Source: Symbiodinium natans (lineage: Eukaryota > Sar > Dinophyceae > Suessiales > Symbiodiniaceae). From it: a stretch of 64,000 nt of DNA. Location: assembly GCA_905221605.1 (NCBI GenBank), contig CAJNDS010000136.1, positions 790,001-854,000 of the forward strand, given 5' to 3'. This document shows positions 37,708-47,228 of the stretch, piece after piece. Numbering within the stretch: position 1 is the stretch's first letter; the number at the start of each line of letters is the position of its first letter. The notes beneath the pieces are model-generated. The model did no database searches. It was not told the origin of the DNA and was given only the letters and a program-made list of their open reading frames with translations. A program made the position numbers and the translations under genes.

Positions 37708-38045
37708 TCACGGCGGGCTTAGAGCATCGAAGTAGCCCGCCGCCTTGCAGAGCTTGCTGATACCCTGTGCCTCCCGCCATTGCCTGGCCATCGTCTCGCT
37801 CCATACCCTCGCCGTCGTCAGACAGAACTAAAGGCCACGTTTGAGTCTAGGGTTTAGGGTGTATCTACTGGAAGTCCGTAGATAGCGCGGCCGGGTAGTT
37901 TGACGGTTGCCTGCCTTGGCGTATACATGGTGCTTAGGCTGAACACGGCGTAGATTGACTTCAGCCAAAAACAGAGGTGGTGCAGGGATTGAGGTTTACC
38001 TAAAGCAGCCGATATACCCTTCAACTTTGAATAGGTAGGGGTAGT
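37708..38045 (-). CDS. Two-exon 3' gene part on the minus strand
   Basis: Upstream exon about 38045-37872 reads LHHLCFWLKSIYAVFSLSTM, then YTPRQATVKLPGRAIYGLP. GT-AG intron 37871-37828 (GTAGATACACCC...CCTTTAG). Last exon 37827-37708 reads FCLTTARVWSETMARQWREA, then QGISKLCKAAGYFDALSPP, to TGA. Phase 0. The small intron contains a single CCCTAAACCCTA. Not recognised. Confidence 0.6.
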
Positions 38046-38093
38046 TCATGCACGTTTGTCATGACACATGTCCCTTCTTGAAATGCCATCTAT

Positions 38094-38197
38094 ACCAGGA
38101 CGGGCTATGATACCCTATAACCCAATAAAAATGGCCCTTTATAGGGTTGATTATGGGGATTGTAAGGCCTAATCGCCCATCCTGGTAGGTCTGGGTT
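38094..38197. mobile_element. Family I element
   Basis: TACCAGGACGGGCTATGATA to CGCCCATCCTGGTA. Confidence 0.7.
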
Positions 38198-38271
38198 TGG
38201 TTGAGACCCTAAACCTAAAACCCTAAACCCTGAACCCTGAACCCTAAACCCTAAACCCTTGGGTTTGCCAG

Positions 38272-38588
38272 GCAGCAGCTAGGTACGCACTTGCGATCAT
38301 CCATCTGTGTCTTCCTGTTGGGGTTTAAAGTTGAGAGGCCTTAGATCCCTAAACCCTAAACCCTAAACCCTAAGCCCTAAACCCTAAACCCCTGGTCGTC
38401 GAATAGCCCCCCGATAAGGAGCGTGCCTGAAACCGCCGGGTGTGCGATCTTGCTTTTGGGCTAAGAGCATCTTGCCCTTTGGCTGGGCAGGCACCCTCCC
38501 ATTCTGAGTAAGTCGGACAGTTGGGCTCTGAAGTTACCTGTACACAGCATTCCCTCTGCAGTTGCCCCGTGGAGCATGGCTAGACAGG
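38272..38588 (+). CDS. Small probable exons
   Basis: 38272-38332 (acceptor TTGCCAG) reads ARYALAIIHLCLPVG. About 38425-38480 reads RSVPETAGCAILLLG. 38562-38588 (acceptor CTCTGCAG) reads LPRGAWLD, ending at AG/GTGGCAAAAA. Linkage not shown. Confidence 0.4.
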
Positions 38589-38654
38589 TGGCAAAAAAAC
38601 CCTAAACCCTGAACCCTAAGATAAGCAGATTAAGTCGGAGTGGTTTCGGGCTTA

Positions 38655-38899
38655 GGTTTTTTTCGAGCAAGAGTCACATCATGGATTCTCCGGTCGATGC
38701 CAGGTACCTATCCTTCGCAGAGCAGGTGGATAGGCAAGCTGACGGACGTCAGATGCACTTATGGAGCCACCGGGGAAAGAGGGAGTTGTCAGGGCCAACT
38801 CAATCTGGAACTTTCTGTTTTGCGGCTGAACTGTACCCCTCACCCGAAACCCTCGTGGCCCTGGAGAGTTCAGCTTCTCTCAAGTGCACCAAGTCCTAA
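38655..38899 (+). CDS. Probable 3' exon, about 80 codons
   Basis: Reads MDSPVDARYLSFAEQVDRQA, then DGRQMHLWSHRGKRELSG, then TFCFAAELYPSPETLVALES, to TAA. Good composition. Confidence 0.55.
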
Positions 38900-38944
38900 G
38901 CAGCCTTACGTCATTTCCCTAAGCCTTGCGATTGGTCAGGCTCC

Positions 38945-39022
38945 ATGTCCGTGATCTCCGGATGGTCCTTCCTTGAAGAATCCGGCTTCTTGACGCCGCA
39001 ACAGGACGACCTTGCCGATTAG
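38945..39022 (+). CDS. Small probable exon
   Basis: Reads MSVISGWSFLEESGFLTPQQ, then DDLAD and TAG. Confidence 0.45.
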   Translation: MSVISGWSFLEESGFLTPQQDDLAD

Positions 39023-39074
39023 GGTTGAGGGTTTGGGGTTTAGTGTTTAGTACCTGACTCATGGGTTCGCAAGG

Positions 39075-39137
39075 CTGTCAGTCGCAGCCACGAGTGCCAG
39101 GGTCTGAGAGTGTTGCTAAGACTTTCCGGCCAGGACG
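39075..39137 (+). CDS. Small probable exon
   Basis: Reads MGSQGCQSQPRVPGSESVAK, then TFRPGRHGP, before GATGCAAAAAAGGGTTTAGG. Confidence 0.4.
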
Positions 39138-39228
39138 TCATGGCCCGGATGCAAAAAAGGGTTTAGGGGTTTGGGGGTGATGTCCTTGAAGCCAGGAGGA
39201 GCCAAGGACACTTGCCAGTTTTAACTTC

Positions 39229-39283
39229 TTCGGAGGTCCATGGCACTTACTAACCAAATAGCAACGTGCACTTCTAACCCAAT
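39229..39283. mobile_element. Partial family C element
   Basis: GGAGGTCCATGGCACTTACT matches the left end of C. The right end is missing. Confidence 0.5.
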
Positions 39284-39299
39284 CCCCCGCCCTTTTGAG

Positions 39300-39585
39300 G
39301 GTCAAGCTTAGGCTTCCTTGCAGTCATCTACTTGGAGGTTCAGGTTACTCATTTAAATCTAACTGTATTTATAACCCACTTATAAGCCCCTTAAGTGCCC
39401 TAACATGGTTATAATTGGGTTATATGTTCAGATATGTTTGGTTAGTAAGTACCATGAACATCCAAGTACAGGCATCTAGGAAGCCTCGCGCCAGCCCTTT
39501 TCGGCGCCCAGATTTCTGCTTCCGAGATCTCCTTTGTTCGAGCCGTCAGCTTACTGGTGCTCAAGTGGGGCATCCTTTTACTTGG
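39300..39585 (+). CDS. Two exons split by a family C introner
   Basis: Left exon ends RLPCSH at 39328. The right exon from 39467 reads QASRKPRASPFRRPDFCFRD, then LLCSSRQLTGAQVGHPFTW, and ends where a family D copy starts (TAGCCCAG). Removing 39329-39466 is phase 1. Confidence 0.5.
39329..39466 (+). mobile_element. Family C introner
   Basis: TACTTGGAGGTTCAGGTTAC at the left, GTACCATGAACATCCAAG at the right. Confidence 0.75.
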
Positions 39586-39620
39586 TAGCCCAGTGGCAGC
39601 CTTTTAGCATTTGTTTCGTT
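39586..39620. mobile_element. Partial family D element
   Basis: TAGCCCAGTGGCAGCC. I found no matching right end. Confidence 0.4.
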
Positions 39621-40105
39621 CTGCGTGGTGCTTGAGATCTCGCGGGACGCCGGAGACTCACGCGGGTGTCGGGTGCCTCGCCCTACGGCCGTCCATGCTC
39701 TCTGCCGTGTTGTCGGGATGGACGCATGCTGCATCACCGGGTGTCGGACGCAGCTTGGCCTGTAGCGCTAGTGCTGCCGTGTTGTGCCCCTGTTTGGTGC
39801 CGCCCTCAGATGTAGCGGTCAGGCCACCCCCCGTCGGGGGGTCCCCAAATTAATTCCCTGAAGGCTATACAGGCTGATACTGTATGGCCCGTATTTTGGC
39901 GAACTTGTGTCTAGCATCTGGACGCATGCTGAGCCCACACATGCAGTGTGTACATGTCGGAGTGTCGGAAGTGTGTCGGATAACAGCCGGGCTGTTTCGA
40001 GCATGTCTTGCAAAGGGCACTAGACCAAGCGCAGAAAGATGTGCGGGGTGTGTACGCGCGTGCGCTTTTGTCTTCGTGCTTCTCCTCTTTACCCCCCCCC
40101 CCCAG
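39611..40105 (+). other. Stretch of uncertain coding status
   Basis: Open on the plus strand for 80 codons (39611-39853), with repeated TGTCGG and CCCCCCGTCGGGGGG. No clear splice sites. Nothing recognised. Confidence 0.3.
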
Positions 40106-40280
40106 CTATGAATCGGTGGAATTAAGGAAGGGATGGCAAGCCGGGACGTGGACTGAGTATCCCGTGAGAAAGGGCTCGTTCACGCTGAGGGTCCTTCCGC
40201 ATGGGCTTGAAAGGCTGGCGCATGTGCCTTCACTGAAGCCTTCACTACTCCTCTACAAATGTTACGCAGATTTTGTTAAT
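40105..40280 (+). CDS. Probable exon, about 58 codons
   Basis: Acceptor CCCCCCAG. Reads YESVELRKGWQAGTWTEYPV, then RKGSFTLRVLPHGLERLAHV, then PSLKPSLLLYKCYADF. Confidence 0.6.
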
Positions 40281-40483
40281 TATATACACATATATTATTT
40301 TTACATCAAGTTACTTGCACATATATATATATATATATATGTACATATATACATAATATTCGATCATTGTATGCATGTATTTACTTGTATCAGTATGACT
40401 TAGTATTAAAGGCCAATAAGCCATGCACCCTGAACCTACACCTTCAACCATTTGAATGTAGCCTTCTCCTGCAGAGTACACGG

Positions 40484-40646
40484 TCAGTTCAGCTAGACGG
40501 GATCAGAGCTTCGGGTGTAGCAGGGGGCTTTAGGCAGCCGCAGAAAAACCTAAGAGGCAAAGCGCCAGCGCGCAAGAAAACCCAAGCACCAAACCCCAGG
40601 ACAACAAGTGCCGTAACAACGACTGGCGGCTTGGCTGTAGATTTCA
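40484..40646 (+). CDS. Probable exon, about 54 codons
   Basis: Acceptor CTCCTGCAG. Reads STRSVQLDGIRASGVAGGFR, then QPQKNLRGKAPARKKTQA, then NPRTTSAVTTTGGLAVDF. An AT microsatellite separates it from the previous exon; both may be one gene. Confidence 0.55.
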
Positions 40647-41077
40647 GCCCCCTCCCCCCCCCCCCCCCCCCCCCTCCCCGGCCCCCTGGGTTTAGGGATG
40701 AGGGTTTAATTTAGGGCTGAGAGCTTAGGGGTTAGGCACCCGGGCCCTAAACCCTCTTCTCCCACAGAAACTCGTCCTTGACTCTTGAACTCAAAAGGAG
40801 TTCAACATGAACTCGATCTAAGCCTCTGACGCGACAGGGTTTTGGGTTTGCGGGTTTCTTTCATCGCTGCTCGTCGCCTGTAAGCCCCTTTCGGCAGAGA
40901 TTCGTTTTGGGGTTTCTAGTAGGGGCCCTAAACCCGAAACCCTAAGCCCTAAACCCTAATCCCTGCGGCGCGAGAGCGGGCAGTGCGGGTGGCAAAAAGA
41001 ACTCTAGACCCTGAAATAGCCTTCGTTAGGCATAATTATCCCTAAATAACCCTTAATATGGGGAACCTAGGAGGGGG

Positions 41078-41160
41078 GTAGGGTTTAGGGTTTAGGGTTG
41101 AGGGTTTAGGGTTTAGGGTTTAGGCTTTAGGGAGTATAGAGAGGGGTAGTAGGGGAACCC
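41078..41160. mobile_element. Family G element with TTTAGGG interior
   Basis: GAACCTAGGAGGGGGGTAGG, then TTTAGGG units, then GTATAGAGAGGGGTAGTAGG. The interior is replaced by telomere repeats. Confidence 0.55.
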
Positions 41161-41220
41161 ATGATTGCTCTTGAGACTGACGGTCGCCACGTGCCTCGTG
41201 CCAGGATGAGACCAGACTAA
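41161..41220 (+). CDS. Small probable exon
   Basis: Reads MIALETDGRHVPRARMRPD to TAA. Confidence 0.4.
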   Translation: MIALETDGRHVPRARMRPD

Positions 41221-41473
41221 CCACTACTCCCCCTCGAGCGCTGAGAGCCGCTTGAGCCCCCTTAGGGTTTAGGGTTTCGGGCTTAGGGTTTAGGGTTAAG
41301 AATGATGAGCCCTCAACCCTAAGCCCTAAATGCCCCCTTCAACCCGGACCCCTCAGCGCGTAAAAATCCCTTTAAGAATCCGAGGCGCCCAAAGCCCTAG
41401 AAAGTCCTTCCAAACCCCAAGTTGGGATTAACAACTTGAACAAACCCCACAGCCTTTTCTGAACCAGCCCATG

Positions 41474-41495
41474 TTAGGTAAAGAGAGTCCCAGGT
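41474..41495. mobile_element. Fragment of family A
   Basis: GTAGGTAAAGAGAGTCCCAG-type right end only (TTAGGTAAAGAGAGTCCCAG). Confidence 0.6.
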
Positions 41496-41579
41496 AACAG
41501 CCCTGCTTTCAGGAAAACCTTTAGAACTCTTAACAAGAACCATAAGCCCTGTGTTCAGGAAAACCCTGAGACCCTTAGC

Positions 41580-41704
41580 CCTATCCCTAAACCCTAAACC
41601 CTACAAGCCCTAACCCTAAACCCTAAACCCTAAACCCTAAACCCTAAAAAACCCTAAACCCTAAACCCTAAACCCTAAACCCTAAACCCTAAACCCTAAA
41701 CCCT
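41580..41704. repeat. CCCTAAA x17
   Basis: Near-perfect tract. Preceded by duplicated acceptor-like CCCTGNTTTCAGGAA motifs at about 41502, 41550 and 41709. Confidence 0.9.
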
Positions 41705-41721
41705 ACAGGCCCTGTTTTCAG

Positions 41722-41823
41722 GAAGCCGGACTCGTACTCAGACCAGCAGCTCGGCTCCACGCAGCTCGCGGAGCCTGCGGCGCCCATGACGCCCCTGCTG
41801 GCACCCTGGAGGTGGGCCCGGGG
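41722..41823 (+). CDS. Exon between outward telomere tracts
   Basis: Acceptor GTTTTCAG. Reads KPDSYSDQQLGSTQLAEPAA, then PMTPLLAPWRWARG, into TTTAGGG. Confidence 0.55.
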
Positions 41824-42020
41824 GTTTAGGGTTTCGGGTTTAGGGTTTAGGGTTTAGGGTTTAGGGTTGAGGGTTTAGGGTTTAGGGTTTAGGGTTAGGG
41901 CTTGTAGGGTTTAGCGTTAGGGCTTGCAGTAAGGTTTTGGTGTTCATGGGTTTCAAGACCGTTTCTAGTGTACATACACATATATATATATATGGTACCC
42001 CAGAATCGGGCCCCGGAAGC

Positions 42021-42089
42021 AAGAACCAAGAACCAAGATTCCCACAGCAACTTTTCCTGGGAATCTTGATTCTTGGTTCTTGGTTCCCA
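42021..42089. repeat. Near-perfect hairpin
   Basis: ACCAAGAACCAAGATTCCCA pairs with TGGGAATCTTGATTCTTGGT across a 13-base loop. One mismatch region only. Confidence 0.8.
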
Positions 42090-42129
42090 CGGCCGATTCA
42101 GGTTGAATCGGGCCGATTCACGTGGAATC

Positions 42130-43520
42130 GGTAAATCTTGCTACGCTTGAGCATCTCTAGCGATTAAGGAATCCGCTAGAGAAGGGGGCTCACTTTTAAG
42201 GATTGGCTCTCCCTCCTTATAGGGATTGAATAATAAGGACCACCCGCCATATGGCCTTTTTTCCTTTTGCAAGAAAATTTTTGTAAAGAAGATTCAGGAA
42301 GTAGGCTTTCAGGAACAAGAATCCCACCCGAGCGCTTTAGGATCTGAAAGAAATTAAGGAAAGAAGATTTCGGAAATCAGAGTTACGGATCCTGCTCTTC
42401 AGGAAAAGCGGAATATTCAGGGAAAAGGTCACTCGCGAGGCATAGGCCCCACTTAGTCCCATGATATATATATATATATATAGGCTTAAGGTATGGGTTT
42501 ATCGTTTAGGGTTTAGGGTTTAGGATTTAGGCTTATGTGTCAGGGTTTAGAGGGTTTCTGCTTGCAGATGTGCATCTTTAGGATTTGGAGCTCTCCTAGG
42601 GGCTCGCCTCTTTAAGATTTACGGACCCCTCTTCAGGGCGTAGGAAATAGGATTGGTGAAGAAGATTTCGGGATCCCACCCTTTAGGACTTAGCGACAAG
42701 GATTTAGGGAATGGGATGTGTTTTTAAGATGTAAGGGCCCCGTCTTCAGGGTTGGGGAATAGGATTTGAGAGTAAATGTCAGGGAATAAGATTAAAGGAT
42801 CCCGCTCTCTAGGATTTAGAGACAAGAATTAGGCAATGGGGTGCGTTTTGGCTTGCGGATTTAGGGCTCTCTTCGGGGTTCTCCCCTTTGTGATTTGAAT
42901 GACATGAAGGAAACAAGATGTAAGGAATAAGATTTTTTGATCCCACCAATTGGGGTTGGTCGAAAAGGACTTGGGGAATAGACTTTGTTGAAAAGGCTCC
43001 TCTTTAAGATTTAAGGATGCTCCTCTGTCGGGAATAGGGGATTTGTTTTTAGGATTCAGGGGCTCTCCTTTTCAAGATTTTAGGGGGTCTCCTCCTGAGA
43101 ACTTAAGGATCCGGGATCCTTAGGGTTTAGGGTTTAGGGTTTAGGGTTCAGGGCCCAAATTCTTATCACTAAATCCTAACGAGCGGAGGGTCCCTAAATC
43201 TTGTTCAGCAGATCTTATTCCCTTATTGTCATTCCCTAAGCCCTAAGGAGGGGCATCCTTAAATCCTAAAGAGGAGAGCCCTTACATGTTACCAACCAAT
43301 CTTATTCACCAAGTCCTTTGCGCTAAAACCTAAAGATCCGGATCCCTAAATGTTATTGCCTAAACCTTATTTCCTTAATTTCATTGCCCAATTTGTACTC
43401 CCTAACCTGGAAGAGGGCTGTTTCCTTCATTCCTATAGAGGAGAGCTCCTAAATCCCAAAAAACAAATCCTATTCCCGAACTCCTTTACGCTAAGCCCTG
43501 AAAACCCAGATTTTCCGGAT
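42130..43520. repeat. Large fold-back of degenerate AGGATTTAGG repeats
   Basis: The left arm (to about 43120) has repeated AGGATTTA, GGAATAAGATT and GGCTCTCCTCTTTA motifs. The right arm (43150-43510) has the inverse TAAATCCT, AATCTTATTCC and TAAAGAGGAGAGCCC. A TTTAGGG tract sits at the centre. No exon seen in 1.4 kb. Confidence 0.7.
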
Positions 43521-43669
43521 AATTCTCCGTTTGGAGACGGTGTATACTGTATATGTATGTAATGTATTGCCAACCTCTTGCCAGTGTGAGAATTTTTTCA
43601 GGGTTCTAAGGCACTACATGCGAGAAATTGCTGCCCAGACGTGGGCTGGGGGGGAGAGCGGGTAGTGTA

Positions 43670-43760
43670 TGTATGTATATATATATGTATATGAATATAT
43701 AGTACATATGTATATATATATATATTTATGTATGCATATATACATACATGTTTATACACA
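43670..43760. repeat. AT/GTATA microsatellite
   Basis: Imperfect (TATA)n with TATG and TACATA. Confidence 0.8.
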
Positions 43761-43762
43761 GG

Positions 43763-43811
43763 GGATGAGGCTTACAAGGCTTTCGCAAGACTTCCGTGGG
43801 GCTTGGGGCTA
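43763..43811 (+). CDS. Small possible exon
   Basis: Reads DEAYKAFARLPWGLGL to TAG. Confidence 0.4.
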
Positions 43812-43892
43812 TAGTATGCCTTCGGCCTTGAGGCTTACAGGGTTTGGGGCCACGGGCTTGGATTGATACAGGGGCTTGCAGGGTCTGTAAAG

Positions 43893-44136
43893 TTCCCTAA
43901 GCAGTGTGTCCACAATTGGACGGCTGGGCTCCCGAAAGGCGATACAGGGGCCCCCCCTAGTTGTAAGTAGAGTTGTAAGGGCCCTAAATTGGGTTATAAG
44001 CCCCTGAACTACAGTTAGTAGAGTAAGGGGGGGCCCCTCCTTGTAGGGATGTCTCGCAAACATCGTAGCCGTCATCACTTTTGAGTTCATGCGTGCATGC
44101 CGTTGCTGTTGGACGTCTGTGCCGTGCGGTCTTTAG
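43893..44136 (+). CDS. Two-exon 3' gene part split by a family B introner
   Basis: 43893-43944 reads SLSSVSTIGRLGSRKAI. 44047-44136 reads GCLANIVAVITFEFMRACRC to TAG. Removing 43945-44046 is phase 0 on both sides and uses the same boundary as other B copies. Confidence 0.6.
43945..44046 (+). mobile_element. Family B introner
   Basis: Preceded by GATA, starts CAGGGGCCCCCCCTAGTTG, ends GGGGCCCCTCCTTGTAG. Confidence 0.8.
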
Positions 44137-44139
44137 GGT

Positions 44140-44510
44140 CTCGGGGCTGCGCTAGCTAGCAAGAGTTTTCTTAGAGTCTTGCGCTGTAGGGTGTTCTAGC
44201 CCTCATGTGGCGGAGATTTCTTTGGGGTCGACGCGAGGTAGAATGGCTTTGGATGGAGGGAAGGCATTGTGGTTTTGACTGAGGGTGGATTGCTTTCACC
44301 TCCGGCTTATGCACCTATATCCCCCTGGGGAAATTCCTTTTTGTTTATATAAAACCCAAGAGGATATTGAAGATATGTTGTTAAGGTTCTAAGGGGAGTA
44401 TAGGTAGGAGGTCCTAAACTGAGAAAGGATTTCAGCAGCTAGTAGGGCCATAGGCTCCATGCAAGAAGCAGGGGAGGCCATGACCTGCCTCTTGCATCTT
44501 CTTCTTGTAG
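44140..44510. other. Stretch with no clear exon
   Basis: Mixed composition, a short AT-rich part at 44330-44400, no recognisable element or convincing open frame. Confidence 0.4.
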
Positions 44511-44520
44511 GAGCTGTGAG

Positions 44521-44741
44521 TACAAGGAGGGGCCCCCAAGTTAGAGCTTAGGGGTTTTAGGGGTTTAGGGGTTTAGGGGTTTTAGGGGTTTTAGGGGTTT
44601 AGGGGTTTAGGGGTTTAGGGGTTTAGGGGTTTAGGGAGTACAAGGAGGGGCCCCCGAAATTGGGGTTGTAAGGATCCAAGATTAGGTCATAGTTCCCTGA
44701 ACTACAGTTAGTATAGTAATGAAGGGGGACCCCTCCTTGTA
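44521..44741. mobile_element. Family B copy with a duplicated left end around a TTTAGGGG array
   Basis: TACAAGGAGGGGCCCCC occurs at 44521 and again at 44639, with 11 TTTAGGGG/TTTTAGGGG units between. The right end GGGGGACCCCTCCTTGTAG follows at about 44741. Confidence 0.75.
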
Positions 44742-44859
44742 GTGAACATATAGCATTATGGGGTTGTAGATGGCTTTGATGGGCCGTTTCAGATCCCGAG
44801 TTGTTGTTACCTATGCGTTTAAAGAGGCAAAGTACTTGGGCTCAAGGTCTTCAGAGCCT

Positions 44860-45303
44860 TAGCCAGCACCCTCAGCCCGAACTCCCTCTGAAGACAGCTG
44901 CGCCACGAACTTCAGGAAACCGATGCAGACCAGTGACCTTGAGGACGCGCCGGGTCTTGCTGCCTCCGAAGCCGTCAGCCCTAACCCTAAGGATGCCTCG
45001 GTGTGCGTGCGTGCGTGCGTGCGTGCGTGCGTGGGTGTGTGTGTGTGTGTGTGCACCTGTTTTTCCAAGGGTCAGTAATTGCGGGGGGGGGGGGGGGGAA
45101 GACGCCATCCCACAAATGCATGCCAATGAACCTAGTTCATTTGCTGTAGTCAAAGACAATGCGCCCTCAATTCCATCACTGACGGCTCCTTCGATTGAGT
45201 GTTTTGTTTCGGCAGGAATTCTGACTAAGGCCTGTCGTGAGAGCATGCAAGCATGCGTCATCGGCTTATACCCTTCTTCATTTTGTGTACAAGTCTTCTG
45301 AGC
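44860..45303 (+). CDS. Exons of a telomere-free gene
   Basis: 44860-45000 reads MQTSDLEDAPGLAASEAVSP in one frame (another is also open). After (GTGC)n and a G tract, 45096-45303 reads EDAIPQMHANEPSSFAVVKD, then NAPSIPSLTAPSIECFVSAG, then ILTKACRESMQACVIG. Introns probably span the microsatellites. Confidence 0.5.
45001..45052. repeat. GTGC/GT microsatellite
   Basis: (GTGC)7 then (GT)8. Confidence 0.95.
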
Positions 45304-45548
45304 AGCTATGTCTTGATGATACAACCAGAAGTGGTGTGTGTGTGTGTAACCTGCTGTACTGGCAGGATTGGGGTCACGGCCCTTTTGTCGATTTCATGCA
45401 GGGGGGGCAGCGAACATCTTGTGAGACGCTGCCTAACAAAGACGCTCACTTCATGTTGTGATGCATCTTCGGACGCGATGGTGTGTACCTGCAAGGGGGT
45501 GCGAACCTCTGTGTGTGTGTGTGTGTATGTCTGTGATCTGTTTAGCAT

Positions 45549-45875
45549 TTGTGCAACGTCCTTGGTGGCAACACAGCTAGTGTGCAATCATGGAGGGTCA
45601 TGCTTGTTGAAGACGTTTTGTGGCCTGCAGCAATTCGGTCAGTCAACAGTCTCGACCTCAGAACCTGTGCAGCTTGCGGGGTCATGTCACTTCCGAGACC
45701 AGTGTTTTGGCCTCGGCCTATAGCTGCGCACAAGCCCAGCCTCATACGCATCAGCCCAAACTACCCACGAGGCTGCGTAGCAGAATGTTGTTTGGTCCAT
45801 TGGCGGGTTCGATCACAGTTCACGAGCCGACTTCATTGCTTTGATTCAGTCAAGGCCAACACAAAAGTTGCATGA
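45549..45875 (+). CDS. 3' terminal exon, about 108 codons
   Basis: Reads CNVLGGNTASVQSWRVMLVE, then DVLWPAAIRSVNSLDLRTCA, CGVMSLPRPVFWPRPIAAHK, SLIRISPNYPRGCVAECC and HWRVRSQFTSRLHCFDSVK, to TGA. Long, repeat-free and well composed, so one of the safest exons here. Family not recognised. The frame opens before 45549. Confidence 0.65.
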   Translation: MCNVLGGNTASVQSWRVMLVEDVLWPAAIRSVNSLDLRTCAACGVMSLPRPVFWPRPIAAHKPSLIRISPNYPRGCVAECCLVHWRVRSQFTSRLHCFDSVKANTKVA

Positions 45876-45975
45876 TGTCTTTGTGAGGGTTCTGCGATGA
45901 TTGATGTTGTCCAGTCGAATGTCCGTCTCATCAGTTCCGGACAAGTCAACGCATGTGTCTGTGTGTGCGTGATCC

Positions 45976-46262
45976 TATCCCCCATTGTGTTGTGATCCAC
46001 ATCCATTTCTTGGAGGTTCAGGGTACTTACAACCCAAATCTAAGAGTTATAACCCACTCAGAAGCCCTGAAGGACCCAAATGGGGTTATAATTGGGTTAC
46101 AAACCTAAACCCTAAACGCTAAACCTTAAACCCTAAACCCTAAACCCTGTAAGTACAGTTGTAATGGGTTACTAAGTACCATGAACATCCAAGTATGGTG
46201 AAGGTCCAGGCTGCAGATGGACCCCGGCGCCCCCCTTGTGGGAGCTTGGCTCTCCGAACGGA
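45976..46262 (+). CDS. Two exons split by a family C introner
   Basis: Left exon ends RDPIPHCVVIHIH at 46006. Right exon from 46194 reads YGEGPGCRWTPAPPLWELGS before TTTAGGG. Removing 46007-46193 is phase 0. In the right exon a second frame (MVKVQAADGPRRPP) is also open. Confidence 0.45.
46007..46193 (+). mobile_element. Family C introner with CCCTAAA insertion
   Basis: TTCTTGGAGGTTCAGGGTAC at the left, GTACCATGAACATCCAAG at the right. CCCTAAA units at 46091-46149 sit inside. Confidence 0.75.
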
Positions 46263-46263
46263 T

Positions 46264-46494
46264 GTAGGGTTTAGGGTTTAGGGTTTAGGGTGGGGTTTAG
46301 GGTTTAGGGTTTAGGGTAGGGTTTAGGGTTTAGGGTTTAGGGTTTAGGGTTTAGGGTTTAGGGTTTAGGGTTTAGGGTTTAGGGTTTAGGGTATAGGTGG
46401 CGCCCTTGTGGCCAACCCTAAACGCTAAACCCTAAACCCTAAACCCTAAACCCGAAACCCGAAACCCTAAACCCTAAACCCTAAACCCTAACCT
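46264..46494. repeat. TTTAGGG x18, then CCCTAAA, with a 25-bp spacer
   Basis: TTTAGGG to 46393, then GGTGGCGCCCTTGTGGCCAA, then CCCTAAA to 46494. The spacer could be a micro-exon (GGALVAN) or a hairpin loop. Confidence 0.85.
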
Positions 46495-46505
46495 GACATT
46501 CCGCG

Positions 46506-46795
46506 ATGCGAGGAGGATTTTTCAGACGGCTCCAGCGACAGCTCCTCGAGCTCCTTGTTCAGGCCTTTTCAAGCCCTGAACCCTAAACCCTAAACCCTAA
46601 ACCCTAAACCCTAAACCCCTAAACCCTAAACCCCTAAACCCTAAACCCTACACCCCAATCCCTAAACCCTAAAACCTTTCTGACCTGCAGTCGCCCCAAT
46701 TTTTTTCTGGGCCTTCGAAACCTAAGCTGGCAAAGGCAGTTCGTCAGGAACGGGCTGAAAAGGATCAACGTTCTATGGGTTGGCTCTTTAAGTAG
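46506..46795 (+). CDS. Two-exon 3' gene part with a GC-AG intron
   Basis: 46506-46562 reads MRGGFFRRLQRQLLELLVQ and ends at a CAG/GCCTTT donor. 46691-46795 (acceptor GACCTGCAG) reads SPQFFSGPSKPKLAKAVRQE, then RAEKDQRSMGWLFK, to TAG. Phase 0. The intron is mostly CCCTAAA. A second frame of the first exon (CEEDFSDGSSDSSSSS) is also open. Confidence 0.55.
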
Positions 46796-46821
46796 GGTTT
46801 CTGTTTTATAGGGGCATTGTA

Positions 46822-46995
46822 TTAGGGTATCCAGGGGCCATATTCAGGTGTAAGGGGAACAGACACAGAGGCCACCGGCCTGTGTAAGATCAACGCATCA
46901 GCATGTAAGCTGGGGGCTGAGCTAAGCTTCTGAGGGCCTCTGCGGTGCCACATCCTGTCCGGGGCGGAGCATACTGCGTGCAAGAGGAAGATCAC
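46822..46995 (-). CDS. Probable minus-strand exon
   Basis: Reads RVIFLLHAVCSAPDRMWHRR, then GPQKLSSAPSLHADALILHR, then PVASVSVPLTPEYGP, to stop. Confidence 0.5.
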   Translation of the reverse strand: MIFLLHAVCSAPDRMWHRRGPQKLSSAPSLHADALILHRPVASVSVPLTPEYGPWIP

Positions 46996-47129
46996 CCTAA
47001 TCCCAAAAACCCTAGGCAAGGCTGCGCGTGCGCTAGTGTGAGAGTCGAAACCCTAAACTCTAAACCCTAAACCCTAAAACCCTAAACCCTAAACCCTAAA
47101 CTGTCCCTAAACCCTAAACCCTCTAAAGC

Positions 47130-47228
47130 TCCTAGTTGGGTCGAGCCGGGGGAAGCTAGTCAACCACATTACCGCAGAACCGACAATCCGAAGCCCCAAG
47201 CGTTGCCATCAGTCCCAGCCGTGTCGGT
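47130..47228 (+). CDS. Small probable exon
   Basis: After CTCTAAAG it reads LVGSSRGKLVNHITAEPTIR, then SPKRCHQSQPC, into TTTAGGG. Confidence 0.5.
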
